Below, piece by piece: positions 37,937 through 48,062 of a stretch of 64,000 nt of DNA. The notes beneath the pieces are model-generated. The model worked only from the letters and a program-made list of their open reading frames with translations. It was not told where the DNA came from and searched no databases. Made by a program: the position numbers and the translations under genes. Positions within the stretch are counted from its first letter, which is position 1. Every line of letters starts with the position of its first letter. Source of the DNA: Pelomyxa schiedti (taxonomy: Eukaryota > Evosea > Pelobiontida > Pelomyxidae); the NCBI GenBank assembly GCA_020536535.1, contig JAHLWZ010000275.1, positions 62,001-126,000 on the forward strand, in the 5' to 3' direction.

Positions 37937-40900
37937 ATGTCGGACAACAACCCCCCGGTCGCTTTTACCGAAAACCCGAGGAATACGGTAGTCGCTACTT
38001 GCACAAAAAAAAAAACAACTTCGCAACTCACTCGTATTCCCCACGTATAGAACCCAAACCCCAGCGCCATCGAAACCTCTACGACCACGTCGCCAGCGAC
38101 GTCGACCTCGTCGGCTAGTCCTGCAAGTAGCCCTCCCAGCCAGAACCCAGTCGCCGATCACGTCCAGCAGCCGCGCAATCCCTGCGACAACGACGCTGCT
38201 ATCGCGGCGGCACTGCAGCAGCGGGAGGAAAACGGCGGCCGGGAGCTCCCCCGACTACCGGAAGAAAACCGTGAGCCTCTGTTGCGTGATACTGGTCCAG
38301 TCGCCAAGCACGAGGCGGTGAGTCCACCCAATGCCCCTGACACCATCAATTGTGGAGGCACTGCTAAGCTGGAAGCTGGGTATCACTTACCAGCAAAACG
38401 CAATTATGAATATGGGGATGAACCTCCATCTGCATCGCCTCCAAAGAGACCTACTGCCGTAGCCGCTAGTTTCCCGTACAAGCCAGCACTCCCAGATAGA
38501 GCGATTATCATTTGTAAGACCTGCCAAACCAGAGTGAAGGATAAGAAAGAATTCCTCAGTCACAAGTGCCCAAACAAAGTAATCGCCTATATCTGTCAAA
38601 GGTGCACATCCGAGGCCATATTCTCCACAACTCAGAGTTATGCTGCTCATATAAAGAACACACACCACTTAAGACAACACACCACTTCTGCACAACCACT
38701 AACAACAAACACGACATCTATAATCACACATCCCAATCCATTACCAATACCAACACCTGTGTCACCATATCCAACACAAAACACACCTTCCCATGCACCA
38801 CGAAATACACACACTCTAGCTGTAGATATGACAAAGTGGACGACAGCACAATTCCCGTGCTCTGTTTGCAATGAGGTGTTCCAGGACCATATCTCGATTG
38901 AAGCGCATAAGAGGGAACATAATCACATCTGCGACACAAAGTGGCAGTGCCGCCACTGTGGAGTACGATATGACGTCCAACATGCACATGCGGCACACAT
39001 TGGACAATTGAAAAAGGTAAAAACTGCTTCGTGGCACTCACTGATTAATCACTACCAAAGGAAATTGGTAAAAACAGATTAAATGACCAAGACACCGAAC
39101 GGGTCATCGGACTCATTGAAGAGAAATTGCAGAAAATCAGTGTGCAGCTTCTCCCTTCACTCGAGTTGATTGACATCAAACCCAATGTTCCCCACCCTCA
39201 AAAGTCCTCAGGGGGCACAACCAACTCCCTTGCGGACCCACACTCTAGTTCGCCAGATCCGCATCCAACAGCACCCGAACTCCCACCGTACCAAGTGTTT
39301 CCATCACAGGAGAGAGAGGCCCGCAAGCTTTTCGAGATTATTAAAGGGGAGTGGAACGAACTTCCTAACTCTTACAGAAGCCTGGACGTGCTGATCTTGG
39401 TCCAACTACAACTGTTCGATCAGACACTGAATAGAGTGAGGAGCTTTGAGGAACACATCACCAACAGCGAGCAGTTTCATGGGATGAGGAGGAACCTCCG
39501 CATCCGAGTTGTCAAGGGCAACAATTACAAAGATAGAAAACATGACACAAGGGAGTTTTTTGACAAAGCTGAAAGGTGCAAAGACGACCCTGAACACTTT
39601 TTTGTCATCATCCACGACGAGTGTCACTGGGGAACAAAGTACACCAAAAAAGAGAAACCTGGTAGGCTTGGCTCCATCCTCAAGGATGCCCTTGTGAGGC
39701 CTGGAAACAACATGTTGATACTTCAGATTTCAACAACTGCGTGGAACCAGATCGAACTGCTGAAACGATCTTTTGGGTCTGAGAAAATTGAGGAGAGAGA
39801 GAAGATTGGGAAGCTTGAGAAGCACGTGCATGTGTGGACTGAGACCGGTCCTGATGACGGCATGGAATACATTGGTCGCCAAAAGCTGATGGATAGTAAG
39901 TGCATCACCGAAAGCAACTCGTTTTGCCTTGAGAAGTGCGAGGAACTTTGTAACGAGCTGTTTCCTGATGACCCATTCCTGTTCAACAAACTTGCTGCCT
40001 CGAGTGACTGGCCCACCTTTTTGAGTCTCATGACGTATATTGCTGCGTTCATCAAGCGCCATTGTGAAGAGGTTGATTCCCTTTCCTTTTCTCCCGTTTG
40101 TGCCTCACCTTTAAACAAAACAGTATTCTGAAGTCGTTCCCAGTGAAAGATGGATCCAAATTGTGGACTGTCCACACACCCTTGAAGCAGTGAAGTTGAT
40201 AAAACAGGGTCACATTGTTGCTGTGAGGCTGCCGAGCAACCTGTCACGGTGTTACGGAAAAATCATCTCGCGGCTCCTGAAAGGGTTGGGAGAAACAAGA
40301 TTCTTCTGTGTTCATGATGCCATTGACTCTGACCACGATGGCTCCAAAACACTCGTGACTGAGGAATGTGCTGTCCGTCTCGCGGCGTTGCAGGGAAGGA
40401 GAAAGGCCACATTCCGGAATTACCAAGACCTCAATGGGCTTCCTTGTCTGCTCGTTCTCGTTGAGAAGGTGTGTGCTTTTTGAATGTGGAGGAGTCTTCC
40501 CCCCCCCCCCCCAACCGACTGACTGACAACCAGGCACGAATGGGAGACACAATGCCAATCAACTTCAAACTGTTTGACCTGAGGGCACGTTACCTCACTC
40601 CAAAGTTTGTTTTTTCGGCCTTCTTGCAGGACATTGGACGTGCATTCGAGTGGTGTCAGGCTGAAAAACCTGGAAAACCTACCCAAGACTGTATCCGCGT
40701 TTACGTCAACTCAATGGCATATCAGTATGCAAAAAACCCCGTTGAGACACTTCAGTGTTCCAATGGCCAGTTGGAACCTTGCTTGAAGAAGACCGGCGGC
40801 AAAAAATGTCCATATGAACGAGTGAGTTCTTTGACAATGTGGTTCCCCCCAGACTTACCTCAATTTTAGGTGCCGGACAACGCTTTCCCAGCGTCGCTGG

Positions 40901-41894
40901 AGGTGTTCCTCAACCCGAATCTCATTTGGAAGCCATCGGAAATGGGTTCCTGGAAATTTCTGGAGGAGAACTTGAGTGACCTGTCAGACAAACTGAAGCA
41001 ACGGTTTGTGATCTCAGCTGAGCCTCAGATCGGCAAGACTGGTGCTTACCTCCACTTCATTGAGCTCCTCGTGAATCACTTCGAACTCCCGCCTGCTAAC
41101 CATGAGGAGGAAATGTTTTACTATGTTCTCGGGAGCCTGACAAACATGGATCCCAATGAACTCCACTCCAAGTTGGAACGGGGCGACCCAGAAACACTCC
41201 AGAATTGGAGATTTCTGCTTCAGTGCCAAGACAAACTGTTTGAGGCAACGTCGGAAAGGGAGCGACTGTTGCTGATACCACCTGAAGATCAGACGGTTCC
41301 ATCATCACGAGCAGCCAGCTTCATCTGGGATCTGTGCTTTAAACACGGCCTTCCGCAAGAATCCCTTCTGGACGGCTCCCCCGTGTGTCTTGTTGCGGAC
41401 ATGGGCTGCGGAACTTGTGCACTCGCGAAAAAGTTGAAAGAATACCACCCCCAAATACAGGTGCGCGATCACATAATGTAAGTCCCACCCAACCACTATT
41501 CATCAACAAACAGGTGACCAACTTTGACCACACATACGGGGAAGAGGACAGCTGCTACAAAGTGGTGCCGTGCAACTTCACCAACACTCCAGCCCAAGAG
41601 GGAGTGTTTGATGTTGTTGTGTTCAGCATGTCGCTGAGCTGGGGCGGCGCCAGGCCAGAGTTCGTTCATAAAGCAATCGTGGAGGCAAAGAGGATACTCA
41701 AGCCGAAGGGATACATCTTTGTGGCTGACGAGTTGAACAACTGGTGTTGGCTGGGTGGCGTTGACCCGGTGCCGCGTGCGCTCATGGTAGAATTCGCAAA
41801 CCAGGCAATCTCGCGGATTGGGAATGATGGGAGCTTGTTCATCAAAGAGAGAAGCATCGATAGGAAGTACTTTTACCTGGCAATGCACACGTGA
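37937..41894 (+). CDS. Array copy 3: zinc finger - permuted SF2 helicase-like - methyltransferase
   Basis: There are seven exons: 37937-37987, 38051-39016, 39061-40071, 40124-40468, 40534-40821, 40870-41460 and 41514-41894, all phase 0, giving 1210 residues, the shortest copy. The first exon encodes only MSDNNPPVAFTENPRNT. The zinc-finger module is intact (CKTCQTRV, CQRCTSEA, CSVCNEVF, CRHCGVRY). DECHWG is at about 523. Motif III reads STTAWN instead of SATAWN. Motif VI QDIGRAFEW is followed by the P-loop AEPQIGKTGAY at about 939. The methyltransferase core VADMGCGTCALAK is at about 1062 and its C-terminus differs most from the other copies (WLGGVDPVPRALMVEFANQ). The intron before exon 5 holds a C13 run. 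It begins 110 bp after copy 2 ends. Confidence 0.87.
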
Positions 41895-42031
41895 CAATTT
41901 CCGGCACAACGAATTGTCGTACAACGAAAATTTTTTCTCTGTCCACTGCTTTTTTCTTTTTGTTTTTGGCCACGGAATTGCCCCGAAAAAAAAAACACTT
42001 GCGAAAGTTCGAGTTACAACAACGCAAGACG

Positions 42032-42892
42032 ATGTCTCAGAAGTGCCCACGTTGCACCAAGTCCGTCTACGCAAACGAGCGGTATTTTCCTTTCTTTTGC
42101 TTCCTCCTTTTTTTTCCCCAGTCGGTGCCTAGCGCGCGAGTTGAGAGAAAATGGAATAACTTTGTTTGCGTTAGAGTTTCTGCTCTTGGAAAGGCTTTCC
42201 ACAAGTCATGTTTCAAGTGCATGCAGTGCAACGGCGCCCTGCAGCTCGGTAGCGAGTGCGGCGGCCCTGATTCGTTGCCCTACTGCAAGAAATGTCGGTT
42301 TCCTTTTCCACCTTATTTTAAAAATAAAAAAGCTGCGAAATGTTCTAACTTACACTTCTCATTGAAGGTTACGGCCAGAAGTTCGGCCCTAAGGGTTTCG
42401 GTGTGTCTTCCCCCTGTTTTGTAGAAACCCTAGAATTACTTTGGTCGTGGAGTCTTAGGCATTTATTAACATGCAAAAACAGGACACGGCTCAACAGAGG
42501 CAACTAATTCGCAGAGGCGACAACCCGGCGCACCGGCTCCCAATGTTGCACCCAGTGGGCCTGTTGTTGAGTGCATGATGGATAAGGAGGCCGCCCAGTA
42601 TGATTCACCACCAGAGCCTGAGCCGCAACCAGAACCCACACCAACTCCTGTTGCAGTGACTACTCCTGCTTCACCCCCTTCAACACCCACTCCAGCTGCT
42701 ACTACTGGGCCCAAGTTCTGTCCAGGTTTGAATCTTTTTCGTCATTGTTCTTATACTAAACAAACTCCCACCCTTATCTGCTAGAGTGTGGATCAAAAAC
42801 CACTGGTGCCAAGGTAGTTGCCCCGTTTTGTTTCAAAATATTGACACTGCCCCACATAGTTTTGCCCAGAGTGCGGAGCCAAGCTGATTTAA
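42032..42892 (+). CDS. LIM-domain protein with C-terminal zinc ribbon
   Basis: There are five exons: 42032-42081, 42175-42293, 42368-42400, 42483-42725 and 42870-42892, giving 155 residues. All joins keep frame and rebuild the LIM pattern: MSQKCPRCTKSVYANER, VSALGKAFHKSCFKCMQCN, then PYCKKC spliced to YGQKFGPKGFG. This is the single LIM domain of CRP/CRIP-type cysteine-rich proteins, which act as protein-protein adaptors, often on actin. A disordered linker rich in Pro, Glu and Thr follows. The tiny last exon completes KFCPECGAKLI: one C-x2-C knuckle, so a complete zinc ribbon would need partner cysteines elsewhere. The single LIM domain fits a small cytoskeletal adaptor; the ribbon knuckle is an add-on I do not recognise from a known family. 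Confidence 0.85.
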
Positions 42893-43219
42893 ATTTCAAA
42901 ATGGACATGAAAAACATCTTCACTTTCTCCACTTTTTTTTGAATAGGAAAAACCCAAGTTGTGTATTGCCAGGAAAAGGCTTGGCACTTGTTTGGAACCC
43001 AACAGTGTGGTGAATTCAAAATTCTGATCTGCACACAGGCTGAAGAGCCTCAAGATTGCAGAGGTACTGGACATTTGGGTAATTTTTAATCACCAGACAA
43101 GCCTCCCCTCCACTTGATTCCTGCATCTGAAGAACGCATCGCGTTACTGTCTTTGGAGCTCTTCCACCTTGTGCCTGGGCGAAATTGGTTGCTTTTCCGG
43201 CACTTCCGCAATTTGGGTG
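42893..43219. other. Intergenic region between the LIM gene and PSMG2
   Basis: These 327 bp hold no supported gene. Minus-strand ORFs here have no family resemblance and overlap the PSMG2 first exon in antisense. Confidence 0.45.
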
Positions 43220-44393
43220 ATGCTTGTCCCCGATTTTTTTGTGGCCGCGCACGGGTCGTCCAGTGGCTTCAGTGGTTGTCCCATAATTGTGGTACATTGG
43301 CTCTGCCATTTGTTGTTTCCTCGTTTGGTTCGGGCTCCATCCGGACACCAACCTCCCTGAACCACCGACCGACCGCGATCGACTCTAACCCCCCACAAAA
43401 CGACAGCCGGCTTTGACTATCGGCAATGTACCGCAGATGGCCTGTGACCTGCTGATTCACAACAGCCACGCGAACCGCGTTGGCTACATTTGCTCCGACG
43501 ACGTTGTTGCCACATGCGGCGTGGATGCCTACACTCCCCCGTCTTCTGGCGTTGTTCATACTTCTGTGGAGTGTATTGACTTTCTCCCCCTCTTTTTGGG
43601 AATATTTTCTTTCTCTGCTCGTCGCCTACATTTTCCTTATCGAAATAACTTAGTGTATGAGTGTCCCAGACCCACGGGTAGTGTATTCATTCTCCAGCAA
43701 CGCTCTCCAGTGAGACAGGTGATTCCCACCTTTGTATATGTTGCTCCGCTGATTCATCTTTCTTTTACTCCAGGGTTGTGGCTTGCAATATGCCGCTAGT
43801 CTTAGCAAGTGGCTAAAGGACTCTGGGTTTTCCCATGTTGTATTGTTAGTAAGTATTGATGCTGGGAGAGTGCCACCACAAGAAGGGTACCGTCTTTGGC
43901 AATCCTTACATAAATAATCAAACCAATCCCAAACCGAAGGCAAAGGAATTAATTGGTTAAACTGCAGCTCATTGAGATTCTTTGTGAATAACCTGGAGAG
44001 TGCACTTTCGACTCTCTCCCCCATGGGTCAGAAAGTTACCGAATCCGACCTTCTTATGCTCTCTGAGGATTCACCTTCACTCGCGTAGGTGTCCATTTGT
44101 GTTGCCCATTCTCACCCCCTTTAGACTGTGGAAGTTTTCCAAAGAGAGTGCCTTACCCTTTGTTGTATTGGAAACAGTATGCCACGAGGGAGACAATGTA
44201 GTTGACGCAGTACAATTCACCTGCCAGGTTAATGACTATTTGCATCTGTTACCAGGTAGGCAGAACAAACCCCTTGACTGCCAGTAACCCTCTGTTTTCA
44301 TCAGTTACGGAAAACCCAAGAATAACTGTGCCTCCATCCTGGAGCCATACCGTACTCTGGGGTTCTGTTGGCCACACAACAACACTCTACTGA
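43220..44393 (+). CDS. PSMG2: Proteasome assembly chaperone 2
   Basis: PSMG2 (PAC2) pairs with PAC1 to guide alpha-ring assembly of the 20S proteasome. There are seven exons: 43220-43291, 43407-43572, 43654-43718, 43774-43886, 43968-44084, 44125-44255 and 44305-44393, giving 250 residues, close to the usual length (about 260). The joins were chosen because frame is kept and the family order appears: SGFSGCPIIV to PALTIGNVPQMACDLLIHN (the family's core strand-helix), RVGYICSDDVVATCGVDAYT, LYECPRPTGSVFILQQRSPV, SLRFFVNNL, HEGDNVVDA, and the end ITVPPSWSHTVLWGS, which matches the conserved PPSW-x4-G finish. A possible earlier donor in exon 4 at 43849 breaks frame and was not used. Confidence 0.88.
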
Positions 44394-44433
44394 GCACAAC
44401 AACACACCGCTCCTCCAAATGGCTGATTAAAAA

Positions 44434-44503
44434 AAACACCAGACCGCCGATCCTGAGCCAATAACGAAAAGTACAGCGTTCCGGTCTGTTGATTATTTTA
44501 TTC
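44434..44503. repeat. Hairpin element, copy 1
   Basis: The unit runs from ACACCAGACCGCCGATCC to GTTCCGGTCTGTTGATTATT. The ends CAGACCG and CGGTCTG are complementary and can form a stem around a roughly 35-nt centre. A second, slightly diverged copy follows 23 bp later. Confidence 0.7.
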
Positions 44504-44522
44504 AGGCAAAATACACTTGGCA

Positions 44523-44599
44523 GAATAAAACACCAGACCGCCGATCCTTAGCGACGATAACGAAAATGACAGCGTTCCGGTCTGTTGATTATTTTATTC
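44523..44599. repeat. Hairpin element, copy 2
   Basis: The left arm GAATAAAACACCAGACCG and right arm CGGTCTGTTGATTATTTTATTC form an imperfect inverted repeat. It shares most bases with copy 1, including the central ACGAAAA and GACAGCGTTCCGG-type stretches. It lies just upstream of the thioesterase gene and downstream of PSMG2. Confidence 0.7.
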
Positions 44600-44666
44600 C
44601 TCTTGCCTTCCCAGAAAAATAGCGTGCGTGTCGCACAGTGAGAGCTGGTAAATTTTTCAAATCGTG

Positions 44667-45401
44667 ATGGCTACATCAACACCAAGCAGTGGGAGTGGCA
44701 GTGGGCTCGTAGTTGGGCTGAAGAGGGAGGCCCCTGCTTTTGTAGTTCAGACCGAGCACACTGCCGCCAAGTACTCGAGCGGCCTGGCTCCTGTTCTAGC
44801 AACACCGCACTTGGTGAATCCCAGCAGTAATAATAATAATGGGCAGCGTCGTTGAGTGGTGGTTTAATATAATAACAGTTTGTCCATCACCGCAACTATG
44901 TGGTTGGGGTGTTTGTTAACAACTTCTATTTGCTGTATGTAGGTTGCCATGTTTGAGTGCTGCGGGAAGGACTTGATGGATCCGTTCTTGGAGCCAGGCC
45001 GTAGCTCCGTCGGGTACTCTCAACATGCCAATCCTCCTTGTACTAACAGCCTTTGTTTGTTGCAGATCATTCATTACTGTCAAACATACTGCTCCTACGC
45101 CAGTGGGAATGAAAGTTACCATTTCCATGGAACTAGTACGCTTCCTTGCCCTTATTCTCTATACTAGAAAGTATAGTATAATAAAATAGTACTTGGAAAA
45201 ATTCAAAACAGCTAATATCTTTTTTTTTACTCAAAAAAAAAGGTTGCTGTCGATGGACCAAGACTTAAGTTCAAGGGTATTGCTAGGGATGAAGTGGAAG
45301 TTATTGGAGAATGTGAGCACGAGAGGTTCATAATCAATTGGGAAAGGTTCATGGCTAAAGTTGCTGCAAAACAAGCCAAAATCGCCACTTCATCCTCATA
45401 A
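44667..45401 (+). CDS. Hotdog-fold thioesterase, FlK (fluoroacetyl-CoA thioesterase)-like
   Basis: There are four exons: 44667-44813, 44943-45013, 45066-45135 and 45243-45401, giving 148 residues. The joined protein runs TPHL-VAMFECCGKDLMDPFLEPG, SSVG-SFITVKHTAPTPVGMKVTI, then SMEL-VAVDGPRLKFKGIARDEVE and IGECEHERFIINWERFMAKV. This is the FlK-like 4HBT pattern: helix with Glu, the G-S-V-G turn, H-x-A-P-T-P-x-G-x-x-V, a strand with D-G-x-x-L-x-F, then I-G-x-x-x-H-E-R-F and a final R-F helix. Family enzymes hydrolyse acyl-CoA thioesters; in FlK itself a Thr/Glu/His set is catalytic, and the Glu and His equivalents are visible here. The substrate cannot be read from sequence. It is probably cytosolic. 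Confidence 0.85.
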
Positions 45402-45449
45402 GAAAATTTTCAATAAATGAACTCCATGCCTCAAGCTCTTTCTGACTTC

Positions 45450-47455
45450 TTAGCGGCGTTTTTTGAATATTGAGCCTTCCTGGTAGAGGTATGAATCGCC
45501 GTTCACAGTGAATCTTCTTCCTTGAGGAAGGGTACGGTAGTGTGTAGGCACGTTTGCGTGAAATTGGTTGGAGGGAACCATGAAAGGAGGTGTGGGGAGT
45601 AATGGGTTCCTCGGGTTTGGTGTGGGACTAATTGGACGTGGGTTGAGTTGTAAAGGTAACTGATCGGAATTGAACCGCGGAGTTGGACTTTGAGTCATTC
45701 CCCTTGGCGTTGCATGTACCTACTTGTGTTAGAAACATTAAGAGAAAGTACTTGCTAGACCACAGGAAAAGTGCAGTGAGCCGCTACAGGCGACGTGCTA
45801 GAAGCTATGGATGGTGTCTGCGTGTCTGGGTGTGAAACAATGGGTTGCATTGGAGGGATGGTGCGCGTTTCAGCGGGTGAACTGTGGAGGCCTTCATAGC
45901 GCGGCTGTTCACAAATACTTGTACAACCTCTGAGTGCATCTCTACCAGCCGGCTCGACCAAGGTCTCATCACTTCTGAGGGACGAAAAAGGAATCTGCAC
46001 CTTGGAAAATAGGGTAGAGAACATGCTGGGTGGGTCTTTGTCCTCGTAACGGGCCCTGGATTGCTGAACAGGGGCAGTATATGCTTGAGGAAGATCCCAG
46101 GGCAATACATCTCGTAATGCAGGAGGAGGTGGCAAAGGTGGAAGAGGGGGGAGCGTAGTATGGTCGTTGACGGGTATAGTTGGCATTGGGCTCTGAAGGA
46201 ATTGAGTATCAACAATCCCTAGTCGAGTTTGAAGTTGTACTAGAGCGGATTCTCTCTCCTTCAATTTGGTATCAAAGGCGGCAACTAACTGTTTTTGAAA
46301 ATATAACTCATTATTAGTAGCCCTGGCCTTCTCTGCGCGGTGGGTCAATTTGGTTTCCAGGTTTTCCATCTCTTCTTGCAGAGCCACAATCTGTTTCTTC
46401 ATTTTCACATTTTCTTCATCATTTTCAGTCGTTTGTGACCGCTGGTGTGCTTTGAGTAGCTCTACGTATGCGCGCAGCTGTTCCACTTCACTTCTGAGCT
46501 CTCTTGCTTCGTCTAGGGCAGTCTGAAATCTCCCAACCTCTACCACTTCCGCTCTGAATTGCGCAAGTTCAGCTGAATCAAGTTTCAGTTGAACCACCTT
46601 CTTTTCTAGATTTGCGCATTCAAGCTTCCATTTAGATGCCTCTTCTGTGAGAGTTTTCTTGGCGACTTGCTCGGCCGATACACGAGAACATAATATTTCT
46701 ACCTGGTGTCTGAGTTGAGCTGCTACATCTTCGGCTGTATGCAGTTTGTTCTCTGCCTCAGTAAGGGATACTTGACTTTTTCCTGTTGCCTCCTCGGCCA
46801 CACCACAGCGTTGTTTCCATGTCTCCGCTTCTGATCTGTTTGCACTGATTTGGTTTTTGAGCCGTGTTATCTCTGATTCCATATGTCTCAAGGACTGCGT
46901 CAAATCTGTTTCGGTTTTTTTGTTGGATTGCTTGAGCTGTGCTAAGGCTTGCTTGGTGGCACACACTTTTCCCTGTTCGTCCAGTAGTTGGGTTGCCAGT
47001 TCAGTTTTACTCTTTCTCTCACTATCAAGTAATTCTTCTAGAGTCTGGCATCTTTGGTTTTGTCGTCTCAACTCTTCATGGAGTGTCAAGATAGTGGTTT
47101 CATGATTGTCCAGTACTTTCTCAGGTGAATTTGTTATTTGAATGCAGTTTGTGTCGGCTTCTGCACGTTCAACATCCATAGGTGGTTGCGTCACAGTAGA
47201 GTGAATGTGTGTATCCTGCTGAATGATAGGTGCTTCATTAACAGCTGTGGGAGCCGAGTCACAGTCTCGATGGACTGGTAAATCCTCCGGAACGTTGAAA
47301 GGTACTGCTGCACAAGTTCCCTGTTCAGGTTGTTGGTCAAGGCTCTCTCCATTCTCTTTCGGTTGGTTCCTTTGCATAGAAGGAGGAGAGTGCATCAGTA
47401 TGTCTTTCATTAGCTTCTCGTGTCTGTGTGCGAAGTGGTGAAGTAAGAGTAGCAC
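45450..47455 (-). CDS. Long coiled-coil protein with proline-rich segment
   Basis: There are two exons, 47455-45761 and 45719-45450, joined by a 41-bp GT-AG intron in phase 0, giving 654 residues. Residues about 110-410 are a near-continuous heptad coiled coil (for example LHEELRRQNQRCQTLEELL and LRHQVEILCSRVSAEQVAKK). A proline stretch LPPLPPLPPPPALRDVLPWD follows (profilin- or SH3-type ligand), then a disordered tail ending in a short conserved-looking patch, GRRFTVNGDSYLYQEGSIFK. There is no motor head, membrane helix or catalytic motif. A scaffold or cytoskeletal linker is likely, but no family is recognised. The N-terminal start MLLLLHHFAHRHEKLMKD is the first ATG. Confidence 0.8.
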
Positions 47456-48062
47456 GGAATCTACGCCTCATTTAAACGCAAGAGGTTGGAGAAAGAAAAA
47501 ATTGTACCATAGAAACCCCGCGATGACAGTAGACAAACGACAAGCGTTACTACCCAAGTCGTCATTCCGACGACAATGCTCGCTACTGGTGTAAATCTAA
47601 GAGCCTGTGGATCTCGCCACAACACCGATGCGCCGTCGTGCTGCCTTTGTTTGGTTGTTATTGGTTTTTTTAACCTTTGGCATTCATCATCCTGGCGTCC
47701 AATATTTTGGCAGGAATCCCCTGCGACACGAAAGTTAACGCGAAGAAGACAAAAAAAAAAAATTAGAGCGAGTGGTTATTTGGATACTGCTATAACTTGT
47801 CGTTCTGACGCTCTACCAGTTGAGCTACCCCACTTTTTGATGACTAGTGGGGGTTGGCGTTGATCCAACGACCTTCAGACCTTCATAGACTGGGTTTTTT
47901 AATCGAGGAAGCAGTAGAGTCCCTTTTGGCACTCTCCCCAGTCTTTTTTGCCAGCGTCGTCCTTCTTCCCCGTGCGAATTTTTCCACGAACATCATTGTG
48001 GGAACCTTTCTCAAAAATCGGCCCGTCAACCAACAAACAAAACAAAAAAACCACGCAAAGCA
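47456..48062. other. Intergenic region, divergent (coiled-coil gene / MOB1)
   Basis: About 600 bp. It contains a T-rich/A-rich stretch (47750-47762) and, on the minus strand at 47775-47831, a tRNA D-arm/box-A-like segment without a matching T-arm. No coding exon is convincing. Confidence 0.45.

Larger units (their letters stand above)
28875..41894 (+). repeat. Tandem triplication of a multidomain gene
   Basis: Three head-to-tail paralogues share the splice positions of their common exons, while intron sequences and disordered linkers differ. A block of about 117 nt (31444-31560, 36109-36225, 40215-40331) reads identically in all three. A second block of about 100 nt around the P-loop (32266-32370, 36903-37007, 40977-41081) is nearly identical. 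This points to recent duplication or ongoing gene conversion. Confidence 0.9.

Noticed and set aside
28875-41894. Recent transfer of a bacterial restriction-modification operon
   Set aside because: The genes have six or seven introns each, eukaryotic-style zinc fingers and in-chain fusions. Any prokaryotic origin would be ancient.
47775-47831. tRNA-like segment on the minus strand (GGGGTAGCTCAACTGGTAGAGC)
   Set aside because: It has a good box A and D-arm, but I find no matching T-arm, anticodon stem or 3' acceptor strand, with or without an intron. At most it is a tRNA-derived fragment.
47576-47863. 95-residue plus-strand ORF upstream of MOB1
   Set aside because: No family match and no useful splice to MOB1. 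It crosses the tRNA-like segment and an A-run.
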